Shown one piece after another: positions 1 to 8,235 of a stretch of DNA of 12,324 nt; within the stretch, counting starts at the first letter, position 1, and every line of letters starts with the position of its first letter. Under the pieces are notes generated by a model. That model had not been told where the DNA came from. It did not search any database and worked only from the letters and a program-made list of their open reading frames with translations. Source of the stretch: Flavobacteriales bacterium (GTDB taxonomy: Bacteria; Bacteroidota; Bacteroidia; Flavobacteriales_E; Vicingaceae); assembly GCA_002402165.1 (NCBI GenBank), contig NVVI01000010.1, forward strand, positions 67,845 to 80,168, in the 5' to 3' direction. A program made the position numbers and the translations under genes.

Positions 1-3000
1 TCAGTATATTTTCTCCATTCACCTCTTACCAATTCTAATTTTGCAAAACGCAAAACTACTTTTTGACTAAAGCCCTTTAAAAACATTCTCATAAATCGAA
101 TAGATTTGAAGTCTGGAATGTTACCAATTGTATTTTCAGGCTCTCTAATAGGAATTTTAAATTGATACCATCTAATAGTTTTAAGAACTCCATCAGGAGT
201 GGTAACACTTGTTTCAAATACATTGGTTATGTAATTGTTTCCAACATTAGATGGAGAAATCTCTGCTGGATTTAAATTAATTGAATATTGAAAATAATTT
301 TCTCTAAAATCAAGGTTATTGTTGTTGTTGATGTCTTCAATATCTGGTCTTGTTGTAGCCGATGTTGAATAATCTTCTGTAAACTGCTCGGATGTAGGTG
401 AATTACCATCCATACCATTGAAATATTTATATCGGTTTAAGATACTGGTTCCAGCTCCTGCATTTGCTCCATCATAATCTGACCCTCTATAATGGTGATA
501 ATTATCTCCTGAAGGATCAGGAAGACCTAATGTTTGGAAACTACTAAAATTTGAAAAAAAACTGGTTTCATCTGCATTATTTAATCCATCCAATCCAACA
601 TCTTGAAATGGTCTTGTACTAGGTATATTATCAAAGGCATTTACCAAAGCCTGAACCGTAGGAACTCTACCCCAAACAGTAGTATCAACCAAATTTGCAT
701 TTGTTCCATTAGTAATAGTATAATCAATGGCAGTAACTGGCAAACCATTCTCAAAAGATTTTCTATCATCCTTTAAGATGTCCTCAGAAATATCTCCTAA
801 GTTGAAATACAATTGACCTCCAGGATGATTTGGATCACCATCTGCAGCATCAAAAGGATCCATCATCCAAAACTGGATAAACTCAACATTAGATGATTCG
901 AAATCTGTGGTTTCAATTTTTCTCATAATTCCACCCCAACGTGTGGTTGGATTAATTAAATTACCATTTGCATCAATACCAGCACTTATAACTGATCCTT
1001 CATCAAAATTATACTGCCCTCTTTCAGTTGGATAATAAGCCAAATCCAAAACAGATATGTTTTGTGTGATCCCATTTTGTTGGGCTTTAAACGGAAAAAC
1101 TTCCGTTTGTAAAACTTCCCTTTCATAATGATTAGATTGCTGATCAAGGTTGTCTTTTATGTGTTGTGGAGTTCTAGAATCATTTCTCCAAAACAAAGGA
1201 TCAATATTATACCAAGCTAGTTTCGCTCTATTCATACCATATTCTAAACTGTCTGATAATGGAAATATACCTTCTGGAAATAGTGATGGCTGCCCTTGTG
1301 GCGTACTTGCTAATTTCCATTGCAAAACATTTTTCATATCAATCAAAGATTGACTGCCTTCAAAATCATCTAAATAAGCTGTACCATCTTTACCAATTGC
1401 CCCAGGATTTCCGGGTAAAAGTTTGGCAAACTCCCCCTCAACTGTAATGGTAGATTTTTCTTTGGTACTGTAAATAGGTAGTTTATCAGCCCATCTAGTT
1501 AAGAAAGGAACTTCATGAGTGTAAGTTAAATCGAATCCAATTATAGTATTGTTAATCGGCTCATCACCTATGTTTATCTTTCTTGTTAATGGCCGTTCTG
1601 ATAATTTTAAAATAGTACCTCCTAGATTAAAATTGTCATTAAATTTATAATCAAACCTTGACCCCATCAAAGTTTTTGTTTGAATGTTAAACAAAGATTG
1701 GCTCTCTAATGATATTTTTATTGGTGTGCCTGATTGCAATATTCCTTCATTAATAATTTTAACTCTTCCTAAATTATAATCGACTGTATAATCTACATTT
1801 TCTGTTAATAATGCCCCTCCTGCAGTTACAGAAACTGAACCTTCTGGTATGTTCATTGCATTTAGAGAAATATCTGAACTTGAAGAAGATGAATATTGTC
1901 CCTTTATAACAAATCTATTCTTTTTAGCATCTTGCTCTGCTAAAGTTTGAACTGTTACATATAATGAATCAAAGGCATATTTATCTGCAATTGTTTGGTC
2001 ATTAATCTGACTCCGCAAATGAGACCCAAAAGGCTCTAAGACAGGAAAATAAACCCTACCATTATTTGGATTAATTGTAATTCCGCTAAGGAAATCAAAA
2101 ACTCCATCTGGATTAGCCTGACTATTTACGTTTAGTCTATCTAGGTTTAAAACACTCACCAAAGGTATTCCGTTAATTACTCCTTCTGGTATAAATGGTA
2201 TTTCAACACCAGTTGCAGGGTTGTTATAAAGCACATCTAAATAAAAATCTGTTGAAGATATATTATACGCCCCAAGAGCATAAACATTTTTCATCATTAA
2301 ATCCCATATAGGAATATTGGTATTTATATTGGTGCCTTTCAATAATTTAACAAAAAGCCCACTCTGACCATCTACTCCATCTGTTGAAAATTCTCCTACT
2401 TGAAAAATTTGCCCATCTAAGGTATATTGAAAGGCAACAGCTAAAATATTATCAGCGTTTAAGGTAGAGTTTAAAGAAATATAGCCCAACTGGGTATTTA
2501 ACGTATATTCTGATGGCCCCAATAACCTAGCTTGTTCATATTTTTCAAAATCGGTACCGTTCACATATCCTTGAGTTTGTAGAGCTTGAGGTGCTTGAAC
2601 AAATCCTCTAACATCTCCAACAAATGCAGGTCCATAGGCAGAATTAAACGTGTCAGAAATATTTAAGTATAGATTATTGGTTGCGTTATCAGGGTTTAAT
2701 GGTCCGGTCACACTCACATTACCACTATAAGGGACACTTTCTCCTAAATCCATAAATCCAATAATGTTCTTTGTATTTTCTATTTGACTATTAATGTTAG
2801 AAACCCAAATTTCTACTTTGGTAATATTGGCTCGTGAATTAATTATTGGAGGAGTTGCTAAAGAATTTTCATAAGTATTTCGGAAAAATTGTGATAAAAA
2901 GTAATGCTTGTTTTCTTCGTAATCAGACCCTTCTTTTTCAAATTTTTGAATCTGGGCTCCTCCTTGAATGTTAATCTCTTTCTTTTCTCCTTTTTCTTGA

Positions 3001-3863
3001 GATAATACACTAGTAACTGTTAATCTTCCAAACCTCAACTCTGTTTTTATGCCAAACAATGTTTGACTTCCCGTAATCAATTGCCCTTTTAATGGAAGTG
3101 CAACATTACCTGCTTCTATTTTTTGAATAATCTCATCTTCATAACCTGTATATTCTATTTTCATTTGATTTTCAAAATCAAAGGTTGCTTCTGTATTATA
3201 GCTTGTTGTAATCTTTAATTTTTCGCCAATATGTCCAATTACATTTAATTGAATTTGTTGATCAAAATCAAAGGTAGTTGTACTTCTTTGATTGGCTGGT
3301 AACGCGGGGTTATCTCTAGTAGATCTATTTATTCCAAAAGATAATTGTGCGGATCCTTGTGGGCGTATATCAATTACATTTCCACCAAATATTCTGTCAA
3401 ATGCTTCTCCTTTTATGGTTAACTTAGGTCTAAACCCTTTAGTTTGATTAATGTCATCAGCAGATGATTTCTGTTTCCAATAGTCTTGTAACGATTTTTT
3501 CGAATCATAATTAATATATTCATCAAAACTCATATAAGTTGGGTACTTGAAATAGAAATCTCCAATTTTTTCATAGTAATTATAGGTTCCTGTTTCAGGG
3601 TCATATTGAAATCCTGATTGGACGTTACTTGGATTATTTAAGAAAAGTCCTCCAGAATTATTACTTCCAGGACCACCTATTCCATCATAAAAAGGATAAG
3701 GTAAATCAATTTCAGGGCTATCTATTTCTAAAGCAAGTATATTATTTCCTTGAGGATAAGCCCTAGATTGAGGAGGATTAACTAACCAGTTTGCAATAAT
3801 TATAATTACTGAAAACCCAACAATTAGAAGTATCTTATTATATGTAAAATTCTTTAACCTCAA
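1..3863 (-). CDS. sprA: SprA, type IX secretion/gliding outer-membrane translocon, N-terminal part (3' end outside window)
   Basis: This is a continuous leftward reading frame of about 1,287 codons that leaves the window at base 1. SprA proteins are usually about 2,300-2,500 residues, so roughly the N-terminal half is seen. SprA forms the very large outer-membrane beta-barrel through which type IX secretion substrates leave the cell; in gliding species it also carries surface adhesins. The N-terminus is a basic stretch, then a hydrophobic helix (about residues 8-24) and a mature region rich in N, Y, G and beta-strand patterns. A family-typical segment, GKDGTAYLDDFEGS, lies near residues 825-838, and an acidic Asn/Asp-rich stretch (DIEDINNNNNLDF) lies near the left edge. 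An in-frame TAA lies five codons before the chosen TTG start, and the first in-frame ATG is about 100 codons further in, past the signal sequence, so TTG is the only sensible start. The gene begins 15 bases after ruvA ends and is probably co-transcribed with ruvA and maeB. The identification is strong; the exact start is inferred. Confidence 0.95.
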   Translation of the reverse strand, partial: MRLKNFTYNKILLIVGFSVIIIIANWLVNPPQSRAYPQGNNILALEIDSPEIDLPYPFYDGIGGPGSNNSGGLFLNNPSNVQSGFQYDPETGTYNYYEKIGDFYFKYPTYMSFDEYINYDSKKSLQDYWKQKSSADDINQTKGFRPKLTIKGEAFDRIFGGNVIDIRPQGSAQLSFGINRSTRDNPALPANQRSTTTFDFDQQIQLNVIGHIGEKLKITTSYNTEATFDFENQMKIEYTGYEDEIIQKIEAGNVALPLKGQLITGSQTLFGIKTELRFGRLTVTSVLSQEKGEKKEINIQGGAQIQKFEKEGSDYEENKHYFLSQFFRNTYENSLATPPIINSRANITKVEIWVSNINSQIENTKNIIGFMDLGESVPYSGNVSVTGPLNPDNATNNLYLNISDTFNSAYGPAFVGDVRGFVQAPQALQTQGYVNGTDFEKYEQARLLGPSEYTLNTQLGYISLNSTLNADNILAVAFQYTLDGQIFQVGEFSTDGVDGQSGLFVKLLKGTNINTNIPIWDLMMKNVYALGAYNISSTDFYLDVLYNNPATGVEIPFIPEGVINGIPLVSVLNLDRLNVNSQANPDGVFDFLSGITINPNNGRVYFPVLEPFGSHLRSQINDQTIADKYAFDSLYVTVQTLAEQDAKKNRFVIKGQYSSSSSSDISLNAMNIPEGSVSVTAGGALLTENVDYTVDYNLGRVKIINEGILQSGTPIKISLESQSLFNIQTKTLMGSRFDYKFNDNFNLGGTILKLSERPLTRKINIGDEPINNTIIGFDLTYTHEVPFLTRWADKLPIYSTKEKSTITVEGEFAKLLPGNPGAIGKDGTAYLDDFEGSQSLIDMKNVLQWKLASTPQGQPSLFPEGIFPLSDSLEYGMNRAKLAWYNIDPLFWRNDSRTPQHIKDNLDQQSNHYEREVLQTEVFPFKAQQNGITQNISVLDLAYYPTERGQYNFDEGSVISAGIDANGNLINPTTRWGGIMRKIETTDFESSNVEFIQFWMMDPFDAADGDPNHPGGQLYFNLGDISEDILKDDRKSFENGLPVTAIDYTITNGTNANLVDTTVWGRVPTVQALVNAFDNIPSTRPFQDVGLDGLNNADETSFFSNFSSFQTLGLPDPSGDNYHHYRGSDYDGANAGAGTSILNRYKYFNGMDGNSPTSEQFTEDYSTSATTRPDIEDINNNNNLDFRENYFQYSINLNPAEISPSNVGNNYITNVFETSVTTPDGVLKTIRWYQFKIPIREPENTIGNIPDFKSIRFMRMFLKGFSQKVVLRFAKLELVRGEWRKYT

Positions 3864-3878
3864 CTTTATTGCATCTTA

Positions 3879-4460
3879 TTAAAGACTTTTTAATGTCCTC
3901 TTAATAAGCTCTTCAACAGTCATTTCTTCTCCTGACAGCATTATTTTACTCAGTGCTTTTTCTGCCGGATTTTTACTAAATCCTAGCATAACTAATGCAC
4001 TTAACGCTTCTTCTTTAACAGTATTGTTTGCAGGTAAAGAAATTGCTGTGCCACTATCTACTTTAGCAATTTTATCCCTCAAGTCTATAATTATTCTTTC
4101 GGCAGTTTTAGCTCCAATTCCTTTTACACTTTTCAAGGTAACTGCATCGCTGTTGAGAATGGCTTGTTTAGTTTCATGCGGTGATAAGGAAGAAAGAATC
4201 ATCATTGCTGTTGCAGAACCCACTCCTGAAACAGAAATTAATAATCTAAATAATTCCCTTTCGCTCGTTTCTTTAAATCCATAAAGTAGTTGCGCATCTT
4301 CTCTAACTACAAAATGAGTATATAAAGAGCAAACTTCACTTTTTCCTATTTTTGAATAGGTATTTAAAGAAATTTTTAATTCATAACCAACCCCGTTACA
4401 ATCTATAACAACATAAGTTGGTGTTTTTTCTATTAATCTTCCTTTAATTTGAGCTATCAT
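3879..4460 (-). CDS. ruvA: Holliday junction branch migration protein RuvA
   Basis: This 193-residue protein has the usual RuvA length and architecture. It binds four-way DNA junctions as a tetramer and directs the RuvB motors. An N-terminal OB-fold (about 1-62) begins MIAQIKGRLIEK, followed by two helix-hairpin-helix motifs (SVSGVGSATA near 76-85 and SVKGIGAKTAERI near 111-123), a flexible linker, and a C-terminal RuvB-contacting three-helix domain (about 147-193). The frame can be extended 11 codons upstream into the end of maeB, but the family starts with 'MI..(I/L)(K/R)G', so the ATG at 4460 is chosen. It lies one base after the maeB stop codon, which suggests translational coupling. Its partner ruvB is not adjacent but about 6 kb to the right. 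Confidence 0.97.
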   Translation of the reverse strand: MIAQIKGRLIEKTPTYVVIDCNGVGYELKISLNTYSKIGKSEVCSLYTHFVVREDAQLLYGFKETSERELFRLLISVSGVGSATAMMILSSLSPHETKQAILNSDAVTLKSVKGIGAKTAERIIIDLRDKIAKVDSGTAISLPANNTVKEEALSALVMLGFSKNPAEKALSKIMLSGEEMTVEELIKRTLKSL

Positions 4461-4461
4461 T

Positions 4462-6732
4462 TTACAATCTTGTTTGTGAATCTGTAACGGCAATGGTTAC
4501 CATATTTATAATTTCTCTTATCGAACTTCCTAATTGAAGTATGTGAACAGGTTTTTTCATTCCCAATAATATTGGGCCTATTGACTCCGTTCCTGCCATT
4601 TCTTGAATTAATTTATAAGCAATATTTCCTGATGATAAGTTAGGGAAAATCAACGTATTTGTATTCCTTTTAGCCAACTCAGAAAAAGGAAAAATTTGTT
4701 CTCTTAATTCTTTATTTAATGCAAAATTTGCTTGAATTTCTCCATCTACAATAATGTCTGGATGTTTTTCTTTCAACATCCTTGTTGCTTCTCTCATCTT
4801 AATTGGGTCTTCCCCTTCTGATGAGCCAAAATTTGAATACGAAAGCAATGCTATTTTCGGTTCAATTTTAAATCTCCGAACAATTTTTGCGACTAGAGCG
4901 GTTATATCAACAATGTCTTCTGCTGTTGGGTTTTCATTTATGGTAGTATCTGCAAAGAAAAATGGACCTTGTTTTGTGAACAAAATATACATCCCTGCAA
5001 TTTTAGTTACATCATCATCTGTACCTATTACTTGTAAAGCTGGTCTAATTGTATCTCTATAACTTCTAGTTAATCCAGAAATTAAAGCATCCGCTTCTCC
5101 AACCTCAACCATTGCAGAGCCAAAATAATTCCTGCTTCGCATCATTTCTCGAGCTTCAGTATGGGTAACTCCCCTTCTTTTTCTTTTATTGTACAATAAT
5201 TCTGCAAAATTATTTCTCCGTACTTTTTCTTTTGAGCTTCTGGGATCAATAATAGGAATATCTCCTATCTCTAAGTTGTATTCATCAATAACCTCTTGTA
5301 TTCTTTTAACCTTGCCTAATAAAATTGGCTTAGCAATCCCTTCTTCATACACTATTTGTGCAGCTTTCAATATTTTATAATTATCAGCTTCTGCAAAAAC
5401 AACAGTTTTAGGGTTTCGTTTCGCCTTTTGGGTAATGTTTTTCAACAACTTGTTATCCAACCCTAATCGTTTAGAGAGATTCTCAGTATAAGCTTCCCAA
5501 TCTTCAATAATTATTTGAGCAACTCCAGAATCGATGGCTGCTTTTGCTACAGCAGGGGCTACCGTAGTAATTAACCTTGGATCTAATGGTTTTGGTATAA
5601 TAAAATCTCGACCAAAAACGATGTTTTTTTCATGATAAGCTTCATTAACAACCTCAGGAACTGGTTCTTTTGCTAAATCTGCAATTGCTCTAACTGAAGC
5701 CATTTTCATTTCTTCATTAATGCAAGTAGCTCTAACATCTAATGCTCCTCTAAAAATAAACGGAAACCCCAACACATTATTCACTTGATTTGGATAGTCT
5801 GACCTTCCTGTTGCAATGATGATGTCTTTCCGAGAGGCTATTGCATCTTCATAAGGAATTTCAGGGTCAGGGTTGGCCAACGCAAAAACAATTGGGTCTT
5901 TAGCCATGGTTTGCACCATTTCTACAGAGAGAATTCCGCCTCTAGATAACCCTAAAAACATATCTGCATCAACCATAGCTTCTGTTAATGTGGTTATATC
6001 TCTAGTCGTTGCAAATTCTAATTTTGTTTTTGGCAAACCTTCCCTATCTTTTCTTATAACCCCCTTACTATCTACCATAACTATGTTTTCTTTCTTAACT
6101 CCAAGAGAAACATAAAGCTTAACACAAGATATTGCAGAAGCAGCTGCACCACTCACCACTAACTTGATTTTATCAACTTTTTTATAGGCTAATTCTACAG
6201 CATTCAACATTGCAGCTGAAGAAATAATAGCAGTTCCGTGTTGATCGTCATGCATAACAGGAATATCTAATTCTGCCTTTAACCTCTCTTCTATTTCAAA
6301 ACATTCAGGAGCTTTGATGTCTTCTAAGTTTATCCCACCAAAAGTTGGTGAAATGGCTTTTACAGTATTCACAAAAAGATCTACATCGGTTGCATCAACC
6401 TCAATATCAAAAACATCTATATCTGCAAAAATTTTAAATAATAACCCTTTTCCTTCCATTACAGGCTTCGATGCTTCAGGGCCTATGTTTCCTAATCCTA
6501 ACACTGCTGTTCCATTAGAAATAACTGCTACTAAATTTCCTTTAGCAGTGTATTTATATACATCTTCTTTATTTTTGGCAATCTCGGTACAAGGGATTGC
6601 AACCCCAGGAGAATATGCTAAAGATAAATCTCTTTGTGTGCTATATCTCTTAGTTGGAACAACCTCAATTTTCCCAGGTTTACCCTGTGAATGATATTCT
6701 AAAGCTTCGATATCTTTACGCGATTTTTTCAT
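4462..6732 (-). CDS. maeB: NADP-dependent malic enzyme with C-terminal phosphotransacetylase-like domain
   Basis: This 756-residue protein matches the long, two-domain MaeB type. It catalyses oxidative decarboxylation of malate to pyruvate and CO2 with reduction of NAD(P)+, in the cytoplasm, linking the TCA cycle to pyruvate and biosynthetic reducing power. The N-terminal malic domain shows LSLAYSPGVAIPC (catalytic Tyr near 40), MEGKGLLFK (Lys near 95), GGINLEDIKAPECFEIE (metal acids near 137-138) and HDDQHGT (161-167). The dinucleotide-binding loop near 192-201 reads VVSGAAASAI, with Ala where the GxGxxA pattern has its second Gly. Residues from about 430 to the end resemble phosphotransacetylase (VVFAEADNYKILKAA, LLSYSNFGSSEG); in MaeB proteins this domain is generally thought to be regulatory, binding acetyl-CoA, rather than catalytic. 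The gene heads the maeB-ruvA-sprA operon. NADP rather than NAD preference is inferred from the family. Confidence 0.95.
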   Translation of the reverse strand: MKKSRKDIEALEYHSQGKPGKIEVVPTKRYSTQRDLSLAYSPGVAIPCTEIAKNKEDVYKYTAKGNLVAVISNGTAVLGLGNIGPEASKPVMEGKGLLFKIFADIDVFDIEVDATDVDLFVNTVKAISPTFGGINLEDIKAPECFEIEERLKAELDIPVMHDDQHGTAIISSAAMLNAVELAYKKVDKIKLVVSGAAASAISCVKLYVSLGVKKENIVMVDSKGVIRKDREGLPKTKLEFATTRDITTLTEAMVDADMFLGLSRGGILSVEMVQTMAKDPIVFALANPDPEIPYEDAIASRKDIIIATGRSDYPNQVNNVLGFPFIFRGALDVRATCINEEMKMASVRAIADLAKEPVPEVVNEAYHEKNIVFGRDFIIPKPLDPRLITTVAPAVAKAAIDSGVAQIIIEDWEAYTENLSKRLGLDNKLLKNITQKAKRNPKTVVFAEADNYKILKAAQIVYEEGIAKPILLGKVKRIQEVIDEYNLEIGDIPIIDPRSSKEKVRRNNFAELLYNKRKRRGVTHTEAREMMRSRNYFGSAMVEVGEADALISGLTRSYRDTIRPALQVIGTDDDVTKIAGMYILFTKQGPFFFADTTINENPTAEDIVDITALVAKIVRRFKIEPKIALLSYSNFGSSEGEDPIKMREATRMLKEKHPDIIVDGEIQANFALNKELREQIFPFSELAKRNTNTLIFPNLSSGNIAYKLIQEMAGTESIGPILLGMKKPVHILQLGSSIREIINMVTIAVTDSQTRL

Positions 6733-6765
6733 ATAAATTACAATCTACTAAAACCCGTAAAAATA

Positions 6766-6779
6766 CCAATAAAAATTGG
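6766..6779. promoter_or_regulatory. Small perfect palindrome upstream of maeB in the divergent intergenic region
   Basis: CCAAT, four A bases, then ATTGG make a perfect 5-4-5 inverted repeat about 33 bases upstream of the maeB start and about 110 bases upstream of the sirtuin gene. Its size and place would suit an operator, but one short AT-rich palindrome is not strong evidence. The rest of 6733-6891 holds no gene. A possible maeB promoter (TTG, 19 bases, TAGATTG on the minus strand) matches the Bacteroidota consensus only imperfectly. Confidence 0.22.
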
Positions 6780-6846
6780 CCATTTAACAATGGGAGAAAA
6801 GAGAGAAACAACTCCTTTTTTTGAGCTAAAAATCAGGTTTTTATAA

Positions 6847-6876
6847 TTGAATGAAAATGAATAAATTTATTGTTTG
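6847..6876 (+). promoter_or_regulatory. Candidate Bacteroidota sigma-70 promoter for the sirtuin gene
   Basis: A TTG at 6847-6849 and a TTTG at 6873-6876 are separated by 23 bases, exactly the separation in the phylum's TTG-N19-TAnnTTTG consensus. The TA is displaced by one base (TATTGTTTG). The box ends 15 bases before the ATG at 6892, leaving a short leader. The match is by eye. Confidence 0.4.
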
Positions 6877-6891
6877 ATAATATTATTTATA

Positions 6892-7584
6892 ATGAAAAAA
6901 ATAATTGTTTTCTCTGGTGCTGGAATTAGTGCAGAAAGTGGTTTAAAAACTTTTCGAGACAGTAATGGCTTATGGGAAAACTATAATTTAGCTGAAGTTG
7001 CAACACCTGAAGCTTGGGAAAAAAATCCAAAACTAGTGCTAGACTTCTACAACATGAGAAGAAAACAAGTTATTGATTCCTCTCCCAACAAGTCTCATTT
7101 TTCTTTAGTAAAACTTGAAAAAAAATTTAATGTTGAAATTATTACTCAAAACATTGATGACTTACATGAAAGAGCAGGATCATCAAAAACACTTCACCTC
7201 CATGGAGAAATATTAAAATCTAGAAGTACTCATGATGATAAACAATATAACATTAAAGGCGTTAACCTTAATTATGGTGACACCTGTGAAAATAATTCTC
7301 AATTAAGACCAGATGTTGTGTGGTTTGGAGAAGCCGTACCTAAAATGGAAGATGCAATGGAATTATGCAAAGATGCAGACATTCTAATTATAATAGGAAC
7401 CTCTTTAACAGTTTATCCAGCAGCAAATATTGTAGATTTTGTTCCCGATAATTGTGAGAAATATTTAATCGATCCAAAAAACATTTTATCTTCAGGAATT
7501 AAGAATTTAACGGTAATAAAAGAAAAAGCAAGTATTGGTATCCCTCAACTTACTGATAAATTATTAGAGAAGTCTGTAAGTTAA
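6892..7584 (+). CDS. cobB: SIR2-family NAD-dependent protein deacylase (sirtuin, CobB-like, lacking the zinc tetrad)
   Basis: This 230-residue sirtuin removes acyl groups from protein lysines, consuming NAD+ and giving O-acyl-ADP-ribose and nicotinamide. The Rossmann-fold NAD site is clear: FSGAGISAESGLKTFRD (7-23), TQNIDDLHERAG (85-96), catalytic His104 in LHLHGE, and GTSLTVYP (169-176). FYNMRRKQ contains the Y53-x-x-R56 pair that in class III sirtuins such as SIRT5 and E. coli CobB reads negatively charged acyl groups, so desuccinylase or demalonylase activity is a reasonable inference. The CxxC...CxxC zinc module normally found after the catalytic His is missing: only one Cys (132) lies in that stretch, which reads YGDTCENNSQLRPDVVWFGE. 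The ATG at 6892 is chosen because MKKIIVFSGAG is the normal beginning; an upstream TTG in frame adds only six residues (IILFI and the initiator). It stands at the head of a rightward gene group. Confidence 0.93.
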   Translation: MKKIIVFSGAGISAESGLKTFRDSNGLWENYNLAEVATPEAWEKNPKLVLDFYNMRRKQVIDSSPNKSHFSLVKLEKKFNVEIITQNIDDLHERAGSSKTLHLHGEILKSRSTHDDKQYNIKGVNLNYGDTCENNSQLRPDVVWFGEAVPKMEDAMELCKDADILIIIGTSLTVYPAANIVDFVPDNCEKYLIDPKNILSSGIKNLTVIKEKASIGIPQLTDKLLEKSVS

Positions 7585-7596
7585 TTTAGTAAGTCT

Positions 7597-7604
7597 TAAA
7601 TTTG
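7597..7604 (+). promoter_or_regulatory. TAnnTTTG -7 box before the outer-membrane barrel gene
   Basis: TAAATTTG matches the Bacteroidota -7 consensus exactly and ends four bases before the GTG start at 7609. A CTG (one mismatch from TTG) lies 20 bases upstream. If used, transcription would begin almost at the start codon, giving a leaderless or near-leaderless message. Only the -7 match is firm. Confidence 0.35.
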
Positions 7605-7608
7605 ACTT

Positions 7609-8235
7609 GTGAAAAATTATTTAATCATACTACTTTTATTAATCTGCAGTTATTTCAACTCTTCCGCCCAAGTATTTAAAGTTGGTGTTATTGGGGGAAT
7701 AAGTGGTGCTCAAGTAGAAGGAGATGGCTATGGTGGTTATAATAAATTAGGATTTATTGCTGGAGGTCTCGTCAACACTAATTTATCAGAAAAAATGTCT
7801 GTACAGTTTGAAATTTATTTTATAAATAAAGGCAGTTTTGATGCCGCACATCCAGATAAAGGGGATTATGATAGCTTTAGTTTAAATCTAAATTACATCG
7901 AAATCCCTGTTTCTTTAAGGCATAAATATCACAAATTTATGGGAGAAATAGGCTTGTATTATGCTCAGCTACTAAGTACAAGCGTATCGGATGAATTTGG
8001 TCCTAGAGAAATTAACCGTTTCCCCTTTAGAGGTTTTGATTTTGGCGGTTTGATTGGAGTTTACTACCAACTTAATGACCACTTTATTTTTAACCTCAGA
8101 TCAAAAAATTCTATTATTCCCATACGAGATTTTCAAAATTATGATCAAAACGTAGGAATGTTAAATAAACTATTTAACCGAGGCTGGTACAATGTTGATT
8201 TAAATCTTTCTGTGAGGTATCAATTTGGAAGTTAA
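7609..8235 (+). CDS. Small outer-membrane beta-barrel protein (porin-like/PorT-like family)
   Basis: This 208-residue protein is predicted to sit in the outer membrane. A signal peptide (MKNYLIILLLLICSYFNSSA, cut before Gln21) is followed by alternating hydrophobic/polar strands with turns typical of 8-10-strand barrels: FKVGVIGGISG, KLGFIAGGLV, SVQFEIYFINKG, LNYIEIPVSLRHKY, MGEIGLYYAQL, FDFGGLIGVYYQL, and a terminal WYNVDLNLSVRYQFGS strand. This is the general layout of the 'outer membrane protein beta-barrel' domain found in PorT and many Bacteroidota proteins of unknown role; a specific function cannot be assigned. The start is GTG, because MKNYL begins the signal peptide and no better ATG exists. 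It starts 24 bases after the sirtuin gene, and its last 11 bases overlap ubiX. A Cys at position 13 makes a weak lipobox (LLIC), but the SAQ site downstream is more convincing. Confidence 0.85.
   Translation: MKNYLIILLLLICSYFNSSAQVFKVGVIGGISGAQVEGDGYGGYNKLGFIAGGLVNTNLSEKMSVQFEIYFINKGSFDAAHPDKGDYDSFSLNLNYIEIPVSLRHKYHKFMGEIGLYYAQLLSTSVSDEFGPREINRFPFRGFDFGGLIGVYYQLNDHFIFNLRSKNSIIPIRDFQNYDQNVGMLNKLFNRGWYNVDLNLSVRYQFGS

Noticed and set aside
1150..1447. Two short rightward open frames opposite sprA
   Set aside because: They overlap each other and lie antisense to well-conserved SprA coding sequence near its DDFEGS motif.
4461..4493. Eleven-codon N-terminal extension of RuvA
   Set aside because: It overlaps the end of maeB, and RuvA proteins begin with the MIAQIKG segment, so the ATG at 4460 fits better.
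4754..6694. Several rightward open frames of 60-126 codons opposite maeB
   Set aside because: They are antisense shadows of a conserved gene, with no recognisable domains and odd composition.
6724..6765. A TTG-N19-TAGATTG promoter for maeB
   Set aside because: The -7 part lacks one T of TAnnTTTG and would put the transcript start at the ATG, so it is too weak to list as a separate feature.
7645..7650. Lipobox (LLIC) making the 208-residue barrel a lipoprotein
   Set aside because: The Cys is at position 13, inside the hydrophobic core, and a standard SAQ signal peptidase I site follows.
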